This document shows, piece by piece, positions 40,609 through 50,065 of a stretch of DNA of 62,670 nucleotides. Source of the DNA: an uncultured Alistipes sp. Lineage in GTDB: Bacteria > Bacteroidota > Bacteroidia > Bacteroidales > Rikenellaceae. Numbering within the stretch: position 1 is the first letter of the stretch; each line of letters opens with the position of its first letter. The stretch is from contig CANASP010000012.1 of assembly GCA_947364365.1 (NCBI GenBank), forward strand, positions 1 through 62,670. Reading direction: 5' to 3'. The position numbers and the translations under genes are program-made. The notes under the pieces are model-generated. The model searched no databases and was not told where the DNA came from. It worked only from the letters and a program-made list of their open reading frames with translations.

Positions 40609-41627
40609 GTTCCGTTATGAAACGAGAGATCAAAGTCGGTATTTTTGCCCTGTCGATGCTGCTGGCAGCCTGGGTGGGTATCCGTTTTCTGAAAGGGTTC
40701 GACCTCTTCAGCCGCAATGCCGAGTACTACGCCTGCTACGACCGCATTGACGGCGTGCAGAGCGCTTCGCCGATCATGATGCGCGGCGTGAAGATCGGCA
40801 CGGTGACCGGCATCGCCTTCGACCCGTCGCGCAGCGACAGGGTCACGCTCCGGCTGACCGTCGGCAAGCGCTATCGCATCCCGTCGGATTCCGAGGCCAA
40901 GATCGTCAGCGACGGCCTGCTGGGCGGCAAGGCGATCGAGCTGGTGTTCGGCTCGTCGGAGCGGCTGCTCGTGCCGGGCGACACGCTGCTCTCGGGCCGC
41001 GACCGCGACCTGATGGACATGGCCGGTTCGGAACTCGACTTTTTCAAGCAGAAGTTCGCGCAGCTCACCGCCGACCTCTCGCGCACGTTGGGCAACCTCA
41101 ACGCGCTGATGGAGCAGAACGCCCGCAGCATCGCCGGGACGATGGACAACCTCCGCGCGATGACGGGCGACATGGCCGACGTGATGCACGCCGAGCGGGA
41201 GAACCTCAAGCGCGCGGTCGAGGGGCTGGCGGCCTTCTCCGAGACGCTGGGGGCCAACGCGGGCCGTGTCGACAGCATCGTGGGCAACGTCGACCGCCTG
41301 ACCGCCCAGCTGGCCGACGAGCGGCTGGCCGAGCGCTTCGCCGCGGCGGCCGACAACCTCGACACGCTGCTCGCGAAACTCAACGACGACGAGGGGACGA
41401 TGGGCCGTCTGATGAACGACCCGGCGCTCTACGAGTCGCTCACGCGCACCTCCGACAACCTGGCGGCCCTGCTGGCCGACTTCAAGCAATACCCCGCCCG
41501 TTACGTCCATCTGTCGCTCTTCGGCCGCAATCCCGACAAGATGAAGGCCAAGGCTGACAAGAAGGCCGCCAAGGCCGAGAAGAAGGCGGCGAAGGCCGCC
41601 GATAAGGCCGCGGAAGGGGCTGAATAA
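40605..41627 (+). CDS. MCE/MlaD-family lipid transport protein
   Basis: 340 residues. One N-terminal transmembrane anchor (VGIFALSMLLAAWVGIRFL), followed by a single MCE domain (about 38-125: DRIDGVQSASPIMMRGVKIG, IVSDGLLGGKAIEL), then a long helical region and a lysine/alanine-rich tail (KAKADKKAAKAEKKAAKAAD). MCE proteins form rings that carry phospholipids between the inner and outer membranes. No permease or ATPase (MlaE/MlaF) is adjacent, as is common for this orphan gene after the amidase in Bacteroidetes. Translation is coupled to the amidase by ATGA overlap. Confidence 0.9.
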   Translation: MSSVMKREIKVGIFALSMLLAAWVGIRFLKGFDLFSRNAEYYACYDRIDGVQSASPIMMRGVKIGTVTGIAFDPSRSDRVTLRLTVGKRYRIPSDSEAKIVSDGLLGGKAIELVFGSSERLLVPGDTLLSGRDRDLMDMAGSELDFFKQKFAQLTADLSRTLGNLNALMEQNARSIAGTMDNLRAMTGDMADVMHAERENLKRAVEGLAAFSETLGANAGRVDSIVGNVDRLTAQLADERLAERFAAAADNLDTLLAKLNDDEGTMGRLMNDPALYESLTRTSDNLAALLADFKQYPARYVHLSLFGRNPDKMKAKADKKAAKAEKKAAKAADKAAEGAE

Positions 41628-41672
41628 CACCGATTGTGCCGGGCCGCGGCGTGCGCGCCCGGATTGCTGGTC

Positions 41673-44165
41673 ATGATCTATCCTCAATCTTTCGAACAGA
41701 AAATCGGCTTCGACCGCCTGCGTGCGCAGGTGGCCGAACGCTGTACGATGCGTGCGGCGCGCGAACGGCTCGCCGCCCACGGCTTTTCCACCTCGCAGCG
41801 CGAGATCGTCGAGCGGCAGACGCTCGCCGACGAGATGCGCCAGCTGCTGATGATGGAGCACGAATTTCCCGGCGGCGACTACCCCGATATCGATGCCGTG
41901 ACGGCCAAACTGCATGTCGAGGGGACGTTCCTCGACGTGGGGGAGGCGGTGACGCTGCGGCGTGCGCTCGCGACGATCGGTGCCGTCGTGGACTTCGTCG
42001 CGGGGCGCGGCGACCGTTATCCGGAGCTGCGGCGCCTGACGCGCGGCGTGGAGTCCTTCCCCCAGATCGTGGGGCGCATCGACGGTATCGTCGACGAGTT
42101 CGGCGCCGTGCGCGACCACGCCTCGCCGGCCCTGGCCGAGATCCGCCGGGCGATCCGCGAGCGCGAGGGGCAGGCGGCCAAGCGGTTGCAGGCGGTGCTC
42201 GCGGCGGCCAAGAGCGCCGGTATCGTCGAGGCCGACGCCCAGCTGTCGGTGCGCGACGGCAAGACGGTGATCCCCGTCTCGGCGGCCAACAAGCGCAAGC
42301 TCAACGGATTCATCCACGACGAGTCGGCCACGGGCCGCACCTTCTACGTCGAGCCGGTGGAGGTCGTCGAGCTCAACAACGAGCTGCGCGAGCTCGAATA
42401 CGCCGAACGGCGCGAGATCGTGCGCATCCTCACGGAGTTCACCGAGGAGATTCGTCCCGACGCCCCGCTCATCGCCGCCTCGGGCGACTGCCTGGCCGAG
42501 ATCGACATGTTGCGCGCCAAGGGGCGCTGGGCGCTCGAAAACGGCTGCGTGAAGCCGATCCTCTCGACCGACGACCGCCTGGTGCTGCGCCGGGCGCGCC
42601 ACCCGCTGCTGCAACAGACCCTGCGCGCGCAGGGGCGCGAGGTCGTCCCGCTCGACCTCCAGCTCGACCGCCGCAAGCACATCCTGGTCATCTCGGGCCC
42701 CAACGCCGGCGGCAAGTCGGTGTGTCTGAAGACCACGGGCATCGTCCAGTATATGTTCCAGTGCGGCTTCCCGGTGCCGGTGGCCGAGAACTCCGAGCTG
42801 CCCGTCTTCCGCTCGATCTTCCTCGATATCGGCGACGAGCAGTCGATGGACAACGACCTGTCGACCTACTCGTCGCACCTGCTCAACATGAAGCACACGC
42901 TCGCGGGGGCTTCGTCCGAGACGCTGGTGCTCATCGACGAGTTCGGCTCGGGCACCGAGCCCATTATCGGCGGCGCCATCGCCGAGGCGATCCTCGAGCG
43001 GCTGCTCGAGCGGGGGTGCTACGGCGTCATCACCACCCACTACGCCAACATCAAATACTATGCGGCCTCGACCGAGGGGATCGCCAACGGCGCCATGACC
43101 TTCGACGTGCAGCAGATCCGGCCCCTGTTCAGTCTGGAGATGGGCAAGCCGGGCAGCTCGTTCGCCGTGGAGATCGCCCGCAAGATCGGCCTGCCGGAGG
43201 AGATCATCCGTGCGGCGAGCGAGAAGGCCGGTTCGGACCACATAAACCTCGAGAAGCAGCTGCGCGAGATCGCGCGCGACAAGCGCTACTGGGAGCAGAA
43301 GCGCGACCGCATCCGCCTCACGGACCGCAAGGTCGAGGAGCTCGAACAGCGCTATGCCGAGCAGTTGCAGACGATCCGCGCCGAGCGGCAGGAGATCCTG
43401 CGCAAGGCCCGCGAGGAGGCGCAGCGGCTCATCGCCGACGCCAACCGCCAGATCGAGAACACGATCAAGACCATCCGCGAGGCGCAGGCCGAGAAGGAGC
43501 TCACGCGCCTGGCGCGCCGCGAGCTCGACGACTTCCGCGAGCAGGCCGCGGCACGGGCCGACGAGGCCGAGCGCGAGGCCGAGGTGGCCCGCGAGATCGA
43601 GCGCATCGAGCGGCGCCGCCAGCGACGTGCCGAGCGCAAGGCCCGGCAGGGCGCCGAGGCGCCGGCCGCAGCGGCCGCCGAGCCGCCGAAGCCCCGCGAG
43701 GTGGAGGCGGGCTCGAAGGTCCGCATGGCCGGGCAGGAGATGGTGGGCGTCGTGCAGTCGGTCAAGGGCAAGCGGGCGCAGGTGGCCTTCGGGCAGATCC
43801 TCACGACGGTCGACAAGGCGCTGCTCACGGTGGTGTCGAACAACGAGTACCGCGAGGCGACGCGTCCGCAGACGGCCCGCACGGTGGTGTCGGTCGACAT
43901 CTCGGCGCGCAAGCTCAACTTCCGCGACCGCATCGACGTGCGGGGCATGCGCGCCTCCGAGGCGCTCGAAGCGGTGCAGGACCTGGTCGACGACGCGCTG
44001 ATGGTGGGCGTGGGGTCGGTGACGATCCTCCACGGCAAGGGCACCGGTGCGCTCAAGGAGGAGATCCGCCGCTACCTGCGCACGGTGCCCGAGGTGGCCT
44101 CGGCCGTCGACGAGCACGCCGACCGCGGCGGGGCGGGCATCACGATCGTGACCTTCGCCGGGTAG
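41673..44165 (+). CDS. mutS2: MutS2-family ATPase with Smr domain
   Basis: 830 residues from MIYPQSFEQKIGFDRL. Lever/clamp helices, then the ABC-type ATPase: Walker A VISGPNAGGKSVCLKTTG near residue 340, STYSSHLLNMK, Walker B LVLIDEFGSGTEP and ITTHYANIKYYA. A long coiled coil (about 540-660) precedes the C-terminal Smr nuclease domain (IDVRGMRASEALEAV, ILHGKGTGALKEEI). MutS2 acts against recombination intermediates or rescues collided ribosomes, depending on species. The frame is open 13 codons upstream but the internal ATG starts the conserved sequence. Confidence 0.95.
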   Translation: MIYPQSFEQKIGFDRLRAQVAERCTMRAARERLAAHGFSTSQREIVERQTLADEMRQLLMMEHEFPGGDYPDIDAVTAKLHVEGTFLDVGEAVTLRRALATIGAVVDFVAGRGDRYPELRRLTRGVESFPQIVGRIDGIVDEFGAVRDHASPALAEIRRAIREREGQAAKRLQAVLAAAKSAGIVEADAQLSVRDGKTVIPVSAANKRKLNGFIHDESATGRTFYVEPVEVVELNNELRELEYAERREIVRILTEFTEEIRPDAPLIAASGDCLAEIDMLRAKGRWALENGCVKPILSTDDRLVLRRARHPLLQQTLRAQGREVVPLDLQLDRRKHILVISGPNAGGKSVCLKTTGIVQYMFQCGFPVPVAENSELPVFRSIFLDIGDEQSMDNDLSTYSSHLLNMKHTLAGASSETLVLIDEFGSGTEPIIGGAIAEAILERLLERGCYGVITTHYANIKYYAASTEGIANGAMTFDVQQIRPLFSLEMGKPGSSFAVEIARKIGLPEEIIRAASEKAGSDHINLEKQLREIARDKRYWEQKRDRIRLTDRKVEELEQRYAEQLQTIRAERQEILRKAREEAQRLIADANRQIENTIKTIREAQAEKELTRLARRELDDFREQAAARADEAEREAEVAREIERIERRRQRRAERKARQGAEAPAAAAAEPPKPREVEAGSKVRMAGQEMVGVVQSVKGKRAQVAFGQILTTVDKALLTVVSNNEYREATRPQTARTVVSVDISARKLNFRDRIDVRGMRASEALEAVQDLVDDALMVGVGSVTILHGKGTGALKEEIRRYLRTVPEVASAVDEHADRGGAGITIVTFAG

Positions 44166-44217
44166 GCCGCCGACCGTTCGGGTTCCGATATATTGTTGCC
44201 GGATAAAATACGTACAG

Positions 44218-46587
44218 ATGAAATACCTTCTTTCGCAGATTGCCGCCCTTTGCGACGGCCGTTTTTCGGGTACCGACTCGGAGGTCTGCTCCGTGGTGAC
44301 GGACAGCCGCTCGCTCGGCTGCGAGCTGGCCTCGCGTCCGTTGTTCGTGGCGATGCGCGGCGCCAACCACGACTCCCACGACTTCGTCGAGGCGATGCGC
44401 GCGCGCGGCGTGAGAGCTTTTCTGACCGAACGCCCGGTCCCCGAGGCCGAAGGGTGCGGCTATGTCGTGGTCGCCAACGCCATCGAGGCGTTGCAGCGGC
44501 TGGCGGCCCACCACCGCGCGCAGTTCCGCGGGGTGGTGGTGGGGATCACCGGGTCGAACGGCAAGACCGTCATCAAGGAGTGGATCGCCGAGGAGCTGCC
44601 TCCGGAGGTGAAGTGTTACCGCTCGCCCAAGAGCTACAACTCGCAGCTGGGCGTGCCCCTCTCGGTGCTCATGCTGGAGGGCGACGAGCGGCTGGCCCTC
44701 TTCGAGGCGGGGATCTCCGAGCCGGGCGAGATGGAACGGCTGGAGCGGATCATCCGGCCCGACGTGGCGGTCTTCACCTCGATCGGCGATGCCCACCAGG
44801 AACATTTCGCCGACATGGAGCAGAAGTGCGCCGAGAAACTGCTGCTGGCCCGCCGTGCCGCGACGGTCATCTACCACAGCCACTACCAGCCGCTGGGCCG
44901 CATGATCGAGGAGCGGTTGGGCGACCGGCGCCTCTGCGACGCCGCGGCCCAGCCCCCGGTGCCGGCGGCGGCCGTGGGCAACGGGGCGTCGCGCCGCAAT
45001 GCCCAGATCGTCGAGGCCTTCTGTGCCGCGATGGGCTTCCCGCAGCCCGCCTTCGCCTCGGCGCCGTCGGTGGCCATGCGTCTGGAGGTGAAGGACGGGA
45101 TCAACGATTCGGTGCTCGTCAACGACGCCTACAACCTCGACCTCAACTCGCTGGCGCTGGCGCTCGACTACCTCCACACGGTGGCGCTCGGGCGGCGCAA
45201 GACGCTGATTCTTTCGGACATCGCCCAGAGCGGATTGTCGGACGACGAACTCTACGGCCGTGTGGCCGGCATGGTCGCGCGGGCCGGGATCGACCGGTTC
45301 GTCGGGATCGGGCCCCGGTTGCGCAGCTACGGGCGGCTCTTCGCCTGCGAGACGAGCTTCTACGCCACGACAGGCGAGTGCATCGCCCGGCTCGATCGCG
45401 ATGCGGTGGCCGGCCGGGCCGTGTTGTTGAAGGGGGCGCGCGACTTCCGTTTCGAGCGGCTGGCCCACGCCCTCGCGCGCAAGAGCCATACGACGGTGCT
45501 GGAGGTCGATCTCGACGCCATGACGCACAACCTCAATGTCTTCCGGTCGAAACTCGCCTTCGGCACCCGCCTCGTAGCGATGGTCAAGGCCGGCTCCTAC
45601 GGCGCGGGCGATTTCGAGGTGGCGCAGCTCTTGCAGCACCAGGGCGTCGACTACCTGGCGGTGGCCTTCGCCGACGAAGGGGTGCTGCTGCGCGAGCGGG
45701 GAATCACGATGCCAGTGGTGGTGCTCAATGCCGATGCCGACAGCTTCGATCTGATGGTCGCCAACCGGCTGGAGCCCGAGATCTACAGCCTCCACTCGCT
45801 CCGCGCCTTCGCCGCGGCCGTCGCCCACGCCGGCGAGAGCCGCTATCCGATCCATATCAAGCTCGACACGGGCATGCACCGCCTGGGCTTCATGGAGGAG
45901 GAGATCGACGCGCTGACCGAAGCGCTGCCGACGTTGCCGCAGGTCAAGGTGGCGACGGTTTTCTCCCACCTCAACTGCGCGGACATGCCCGAGGAGGACG
46001 CCTACACGCGCGAGCAGATCGCGCGCTTCGACCGCATGTCGCGCCGTCTGGCCGCGGCGCTGCCCTATCCCGTCATCCGCCACACGGCCAACTCGGCGGC
46101 CATCGACCGCTTCCCCGAGGCGCAGTTCGACATGTGCCGCCTGGGCGTGGGCCTCTACGGCTTCGGGTGGCGCCACGACGCGCGGCTGCGCCCCGTCTCG
46201 ACGCTCCGCACGCGCATCGTGCAGATCAAGCGGCTGCGGGCGGGCGATGCGGTGGGCTACGGCCGTGCCGGGCGGCTCGACCGCGACACGGTGACGGCGA
46301 CCGTCCCGGTGGGCTACGCCGACGGACTGGACCGCCACCTGGGGTGCGGCCGCTGGTCGATGCGCGTGGCGGGGCGTCCGGCGCCGATCGTGGGACGCAT
46401 CTGCATGGACAGCTGCATGATCGACATCACGGACATTCCCGGCGTGGAGGAGGGCGACGAGGCGGTGATCTTCTCGCCCGAGCCGGGCAACGACCCCGAG
46501 ACGATGGCCGAGGCGCTGGGCACGATCGCCTACGAGGTGCTCACGTCGGTGTCGGGGCGCGTGAAACGGATCTATCTGAAGGAGTAG
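44218..46587 (+). CDS. Bifunctional MurF (UDP-MurNAc-tripeptide:D-Ala-D-Ala ligase)-alanine racemase fusion
   Basis: 789 residues. Residues ~1-420 are MurF: SVVTDSRSLG, Mur-ligase P-loop GITGSNGKTVIKEWI and NDAYNLDLNSL. Residues ~425-789 are alanine racemase: LEVDLDAMTHNL, PLP lysine in MVKAGSYGAG, HIKLDTGMHRLGF, GYGRAGRL, and catalytic-loop region GRICMDSCMIDIT. The fusion, typical of Bacteroidetes, couples D-alanine production with addition of D-Ala-D-Ala to the peptidoglycan precursor in the cytoplasm. The MurF half lacks the C-terminal consensus of some stand-alone enzymes, and whether it is active in the fusion is not visible from sequence. Confidence 0.94.
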   Translation: MKYLLSQIAALCDGRFSGTDSEVCSVVTDSRSLGCELASRPLFVAMRGANHDSHDFVEAMRARGVRAFLTERPVPEAEGCGYVVVANAIEALQRLAAHHRAQFRGVVVGITGSNGKTVIKEWIAEELPPEVKCYRSPKSYNSQLGVPLSVLMLEGDERLALFEAGISEPGEMERLERIIRPDVAVFTSIGDAHQEHFADMEQKCAEKLLLARRAATVIYHSHYQPLGRMIEERLGDRRLCDAAAQPPVPAAAVGNGASRRNAQIVEAFCAAMGFPQPAFASAPSVAMRLEVKDGINDSVLVNDAYNLDLNSLALALDYLHTVALGRRKTLILSDIAQSGLSDDELYGRVAGMVARAGIDRFVGIGPRLRSYGRLFACETSFYATTGECIARLDRDAVAGRAVLLKGARDFRFERLAHALARKSHTTVLEVDLDAMTHNLNVFRSKLAFGTRLVAMVKAGSYGAGDFEVAQLLQHQGVDYLAVAFADEGVLLRERGITMPVVVLNADADSFDLMVANRLEPEIYSLHSLRAFAAAVAHAGESRYPIHIKLDTGMHRLGFMEEEIDALTEALPTLPQVKVATVFSHLNCADMPEEDAYTREQIARFDRMSRRLAAALPYPVIRHTANSAAIDRFPEAQFDMCRLGVGLYGFGWRHDARLRPVSTLRTRIVQIKRLRAGDAVGYGRAGRLDRDTVTATVPVGYADGLDRHLGCGRWSMRVAGRPAPIVGRICMDSCMIDITDIPGVEEGDEAVIFSPEPGNDPETMAEALGTIAYEVLTSVSGRVKRIYLKE

Positions 46588-46590
46588 GGG

Positions 46591-46677
46591 CGACCCGAAG
46601 CGCCGCGCAGCCCGCAGCCACCCCCGGCGGAGGGCTGCCCGCATCGCTCGCGCCCACCGCTGGCTGCGGGCCGCAAC
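46591..46677. repeat. GC-rich REP-like palindrome, copy H
   Basis: Starts with CCCGAAGCG (half of the mini-hairpin), then GCCCGCAGCCACCCCCGGCG, a GCATCGCTCGCGC centre and CGCTGGCTGCGGGCCG. Same orientation as copy E. Confidence 0.75.
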
Positions 46678-46735
46678 GACCGGAAGTGAGCTGGCGGGCC
46701 TTCGCCGCCGGAGGCTGGCAGCCCGCAACCGGCCT

Positions 46736-46767
46736 AATTTTTAATTTTTCATTCTTAATTTTTAATT
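46736..46767. repeat. AT-rich dispersed motif immediately upstream of the RsmI-like gene
   Basis: AATTTTTAATTTTTCATTC followed by TTAATTTTTAATTG. It ends 3 bases before the GTG start at 46771, so it forms the translation-initiation leader of that gene. Confidence 0.75.
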
Positions 46768-46770
46768 GGT

Positions 46771-47484
46771 GTGACCGGTACCTTATACCTGATCCCCTGT
46801 CCGATTTCGGACGAAACGGCACCCTGGGAGGTGCTTCCCGCGGCCAACCGGGCCGTGATGGATGGACTCGACTACTTCATCGTCGAGAACACGCGCACGG
46901 CGCGGCGCTTTCTGTCGCGCGCGGGCATCGCGCGGCCGATCGACGAGCTGGAGTTCCGCGAGCTGAACGAGCATACGGTGGCCGGCCGCGCCGTCGAGGA
47001 GCTCGTCGAACCGCTGGCGGTGGGCCGCTCGGCGGGCGTCATCTCGGAGGCGGGCGTGCCGGGCGTCGCCGACCCCGGAGCGCTGGTCGTCGAGGCGTGC
47101 CACCGCCGCGGCATCCGCGTGGTGCCGCTCGTCGGCCCCTCGTCGATCATCCTGGCGGTGATGGCCTCGGGGCTCAACGGCCAGTCGTTCGCCTTCAACG
47201 GCTACCTGCCCGTCAAGCCCGGCGAGCGCACGCAGGCCATCCGCCGTTACGAGCGGCGGGCGCAGAGCGAGCGGCAGACGCAGCTGTTCATCGAAGCGCC
47301 CTACCGCAACGTCAAGCTCCTGGAGGAGCTCCTGCGCACGCTCGCGCCGGCGACGCGTCTGGGGGTGGCCGCCGACCTGACGGCGCCGGGCGAGCGCGTG
47401 GAGGTGCACACCGTGGCCGAGTGGCGCGAGCGGCCGCTTCCCGGGCTGCACAAGCGTCCGGCAATCTTCCTCATCGGGGCCTGA
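46771..47484 (+). CDS. SAM-dependent methyltransferase, RsmI-like (tetrapyrrole methylase fold)
   Basis: 237 residues from a GTG start. The tetrapyrrole methylase fold is seen in LYLIPCPISDETAPWEVLP, FIVENTRTARRFL, GVISEAGVPGVADPG, VPLVGPSSIILAVMASGLNG and FIEAPYRNVKLLEELL. This matches RsmI, which 2'-O-methylates C1402 of 16S rRNA, but it is shorter than canonical RsmI (~280) and belongs to the second RsmI-like paralogue common in Bacteroidetes, whose target is not established. A longer RsmI may exist elsewhere in the genome. Confidence 0.82.
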   Translation: MTGTLYLIPCPISDETAPWEVLPAANRAVMDGLDYFIVENTRTARRFLSRAGIARPIDELEFRELNEHTVAGRAVEELVEPLAVGRSAGVISEAGVPGVADPGALVVEACHRRGIRVVPLVGPSSIILAVMASGLNGQSFAFNGYLPVKPGERTQAIRRYERRAQSERQTQLFIEAPYRNVKLLEELLRTLAPATRLGVAADLTAPGERVEVHTVAEWRERPLPGLHKRPAIFLIGA

Positions 47485-47548
47485 CGTCCGGCGGGGTTGG
47501 TATGCAATTTGACGCATTTGGGGCGGAAAATACGAAAAACGACACGAT

Positions 47549-48154
47549 ATGGAGAAGAAAAAGACTTACAACGAGGCTGTTAGCGACGACCTGAACACGG
47601 CTTCCGCCGCTGCGGCTGCCGCCTGCGATGCCGCCGATGCTGCCAATGTGGCAGATCCGGCCGCCGAGGAGCCTGCCACATTGGCAGACGAGGCAGCCTC
47701 CGATCTGTCGGCCGAGGAGGCCGTAGCGGCCGCCGTGGCCGAGTGGAAGGACAAGCTCCTGCGTCTTCAGGCCGAGTTCGACAACTACCGCAAGCGGACG
47801 CTGAAGGAGAAGATGGAGCTCGTGGAGACGGGCGGCCGCGACGTGCTGCTGGCCATGTTGCCCGTGCGCGACGACGTGGAGCGCGCCGTGACGGCCATGG
47901 AGCAGAGCGACGACGTGGAGGCGCTGCGCGCCGGCGTGAGGCTTATCGCCCAGAAGTTCACCGAGGCGCTGCGCCAGCGCGGCGTGACGGAGATCGAGGT
48001 CAAGGGGCAGCCCTTCGACGCCGACCAGGCCGAGGCCGTGGCGCGCTTCGCCGCGGGCGAGGAGCGCAAGGGCGAGGTGATCGACGTCGTGCAGACGGGA
48101 TACCGGCTGGGCGACAAGGTGCTGCGTTATGCGAAAGTTGTTGTAGGAGAGTAA
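47549..48154 (+). CDS. grpE: Nucleotide exchange factor GrpE
   Basis: 201 residues. An acidic, alanine-rich N-terminal tail (about 1-60), then the long dimerisation helix ([20 protein letters not shown]) and the C-terminal beta domain ending [20 protein letters not shown], a clear GrpE signature. It promotes ADP release from DnaK in the cytoplasm. dnaJ follows after 4 bases; dnaK is not in the window. No CIRCE element (GAGTGCTAA type) is visible upstream. A perfect 13-base inverted repeat lies in the sequence coding for the disordered tail. Confidence 0.95.
   Translation: MEKKKTYNEAVSDDLNTASAAAAAACDAADAANVADPAAEEPATLADEAASDLSAEEAVAAAVAEWKDKLLRLQAEFDNYRKRTLKEKMELVETGGRDVLLAMLPVRDDVERAVTAMEQSDDVEALRAGVRLIAQKFTEALRQRGVTEIEVKGQPFDADQAEAVARFAAGEERKGEVIDVVQTGYRLGDKVLRYAKVVVGE
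47641..47686. repeat. Inverted repeat inside the grpE coding sequence
   Basis: TGCCAATGTGGCA (47641-47653) and its exact complement TGCCACATTGGCA (47674-47686), with a 20-base spacer. Each arm is itself an imperfect palindrome (TGCCA...TGGCA). Confidence 0.75.
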
Positions 48155-48158
48155 GACC

Positions 48159-49319
48159 ATGGCAGAAAAGAGGGACTACTACGAGGTGCTGGGCGTCGCG
48201 AAGAACGCCAACGCCGACGAAATCAAGAAGGCCTACCGCAAGGCGGCCATCAAATACCATCCCGACAAGAACCCCGGCGACAAGGAGGCCGAGGAGAAGT
48301 TCAAGGAGGCCGCCGAGGCCTACGACGTCCTCTCCAACCCCGACAAGCGGGCCCGTTACGACCAGTTCGGCCATGCCGGCATGAGCGGCGCCGCGGGCGG
48401 CGGTGCCGGCGGCTTCGGCGGGTTCGGCGGCGGCTTCTCGATGGATGACATCTTCTCGCAGTTCGGCGACATCTTCGGCGGCCATTTCGGCGGCGGCTTC
48501 CGCTCGTCGGGAGGCGGCCAGCGGGTCAACCGCGGGTCGGACATCCGCATCAAGGTGCGGCTGACGTTGCAGGAGATCGCCGCGGGCGTCACCAAGAAAC
48601 TCAAGATCTCGAAGACCGTCGCCTGCGACCAGTGCGGCGGCACGGGCGCCAAGGACAGCAACTCCTACGCCACCTGCTCGACCTGCAACGGCTCGGGCTA
48701 CGTCATGCGCGTGGAGAACACCTTCTTCGGCCGCATGCAGACCCAGGGCGTCTGCCCCACGTGCGGCGGCTCGGGCAAGGTGATCTCGGCGCCCTGCGAC
48801 AAGTGCAAGGGCGAGGGGACGCTGCGCGGCGACGAGGTGGTCGAGATCGCTATTCCGGCCGGCGTGGGCGAGGGGATGATCCTCACCGTGTCGGGCAAGG
48901 GCAACGCCGCGCGCCACGGCGGCGTGAACGGCGACCTTCAGGTGGTCATCGAGGAGGAGCCGCATCCCGAGCTCATCCGCGACGGCAACGACCTGATCCA
49001 CAATCTCAACATCACGGTGACGACGGCGCTGCTGGGCGGCACCGTGGAGGTGCCGACGGTCGACGGCCGGGCCAAGATCAAGATCGCCCCGGGAACCCAT
49101 GCGGGCAAGGTGCTGCGCCTGGGAGGCAAGGGGTTGCCCGACGTCAACGGCTACGGCCGCGGCGACGAGCTGGTGGTGGTCGACATCACCATCCCCTCGA
49201 AACTCTCGTCGGCCGAGCGCAAGCTGGTCGAGCAGCTGGCTGCCGAACCTTCGTTCCAGAAGGCCGAGTCGGTCAAGAACCAGAACATCTTCGAACGAAT
49301 GAAGAGCTTCTTCCGGTAG
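48159..49319 (+). CDS. dnaJ: Chaperone DnaJ
   Basis: 386 residues with full type I architecture: J domain (1-70) with the HPD tripeptide in [11 protein letters not shown]; Gly/Phe-rich linker ([20 protein letters not shown]); four CxxCxGxG zinc-finger repeats ([32 protein letters not shown]); and C-terminal substrate-binding domains. Stimulates DnaK ATPase and presents unfolded proteins. In an operon with grpE and ended by a strong terminator. Confidence 0.97.
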   Translation: MAEKRDYYEVLGVAKNANADEIKKAYRKAAIKYHPDKNPGDKEAEEKFKEAAEAYDVLSNPDKRARYDQFGHAGMSGAAGGGAGGFGGFGGGFSMDDIFSQFGDIFGGHFGGGFRSSGGGQRVNRGSDIRIKVRLTLQEIAAGVTKKLKISKTVACDQCGGTGAKDSNSYATCSTCNGSGYVMRVENTFFGRMQTQGVCPTCGGSGKVISAPCDKCKGEGTLRGDEVVEIAIPAGVGEGMILTVSGKGNAARHGGVNGDLQVVIEEEPHPELIRDGNDLIHNLNITVTTALLGGTVEVPTVDGRAKIKIAPGTHAGKVLRLGGKGLPDVNGYGRGDELVVVDITIPSKLSSAERKLVEQLAAEPSFQKAESVKNQNIFERMKSFFR

Positions 49320-49341
49320 GCCTCCCCGGGAGCGGATGCGA

Positions 49342-49371
49342 AAAGCCCGGAATGCGTTCCGGGCTTTTTTT
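49342..49371 (+). terminator. Terminator of grpE-dnaJ
   Basis: AAAGCCCGGAA (49342-49352), loop TGCG, TTCCGGGCTTT (49357-49367), extended by more T to 49371. Classical rho-independent form. Confidence 0.92.
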
Positions 49372-49471
49372 CTGCGGTGCCGACGCGCCTTCTTTTCGGA
49401 GTCGCCGCGTATTGTCCCGTGTCGCCCGTGTCGCCCGTGTGCCGCGTGTGCCGCGGCGTTGTCGGTCTTGC

Positions 49472-49541
49472 CGGGCCGCAGCCGGCGGAGGCGCGTATGC
49501 GAGCGGTGGCGGGCGATGCGGCCCTCCGCCGGGGGCTGCGC
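49472..49541. repeat. GC-rich REP-like palindrome, copy I
   Basis: Begins CGGGCCGCAGCCGGCGGAGG and ends CCTCCGCCGGGGGCTGCGCC, with a GAGCGGTGGCGGGCGATGCG centre nearly identical to that of copy B. The opposite arm is shorter than in the other copies. Confidence 0.78.
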
Positions 49542-49611
49542 CCGAAATCGGATCCGCACCTGCGCGCCGGATCGGATTTTTTTCGTAACTTTATCCCCAA
49601 ATATCGCGATC

Positions 49612-50064
49612 ATGTTAGGTTTCACGCCGTTCAAGAAACACGCCAACCGATTCAACTACATCCCCCGCTACTACGACCCCGAGAAGGAGGCGCGCGAGCA
49701 GCGTCGTGCCGAACTGCGCGGCGAGCGCTCGGAGGATGCGGGGCGGGAGTACCGTCCCGGACAATATATCCGCACGCAGCGCGAAGCGCGGGCCGCGCAC
49801 CGCGCCGAGCGGGCCGACCGCGACCGCACGCGCGTGCTGAAGATGGGCGCCGGCGCCGTGCTGGTGCTGCTCTTCATCTACATGCTCTACCCGCGCCTGG
49901 CCGACGTCTTCGTCCGTGCGCAGCGGGCTGCGGGCGCCGAGGCTGCGGCGATCGACGCGCCGGCCGCTCCGGCCGACGGACCGCGCGACATCTCCGACAT
50001 CTCGGAGGTGGAGTGGCAGGCGCAGCCCATCACCATCGTCCCCAACGATTACGAGGAGGAGTAG
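49612..50064 (+). CDS. Conserved-looking single-pass membrane protein upstream of mutL, unknown
   Basis: 150 residues. The N-terminal half is very basic and charged (YYDPEKEAREQRRAELRGER...), then one transmembrane helix (AGAVLVLLFIYMLYPRL, about 84-100), and an acidic Ala/Pro/Asp-rich tail ending IVPNDYEEE. The start MLGFTPFKKHANRFNYIPRY resembles the short proteins that sit upstream of mutL in other Bacteroidales. No functional family recognised. The mutL ATG follows 1 base after its stop, so translation is probably coupled. Confidence 0.75.
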   Translation: MLGFTPFKKHANRFNYIPRYYDPEKEAREQRRAELRGERSEDAGREYRPGQYIRTQREARAAHRAERADRDRTRVLKMGAGAVLVLLFIYMLYPRLADVFVRAQRAAGAEAAAIDAPAAPADGPRDISDISEVEWQAQPITIVPNDYEEE

Positions 50065-50065
50065 C

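Noticed and set aside
48400-48530. Repetitive GGC-rich segment as an intergenic repeat
   Set aside because: It encodes the normal Gly/Phe-rich linker of DnaJ.
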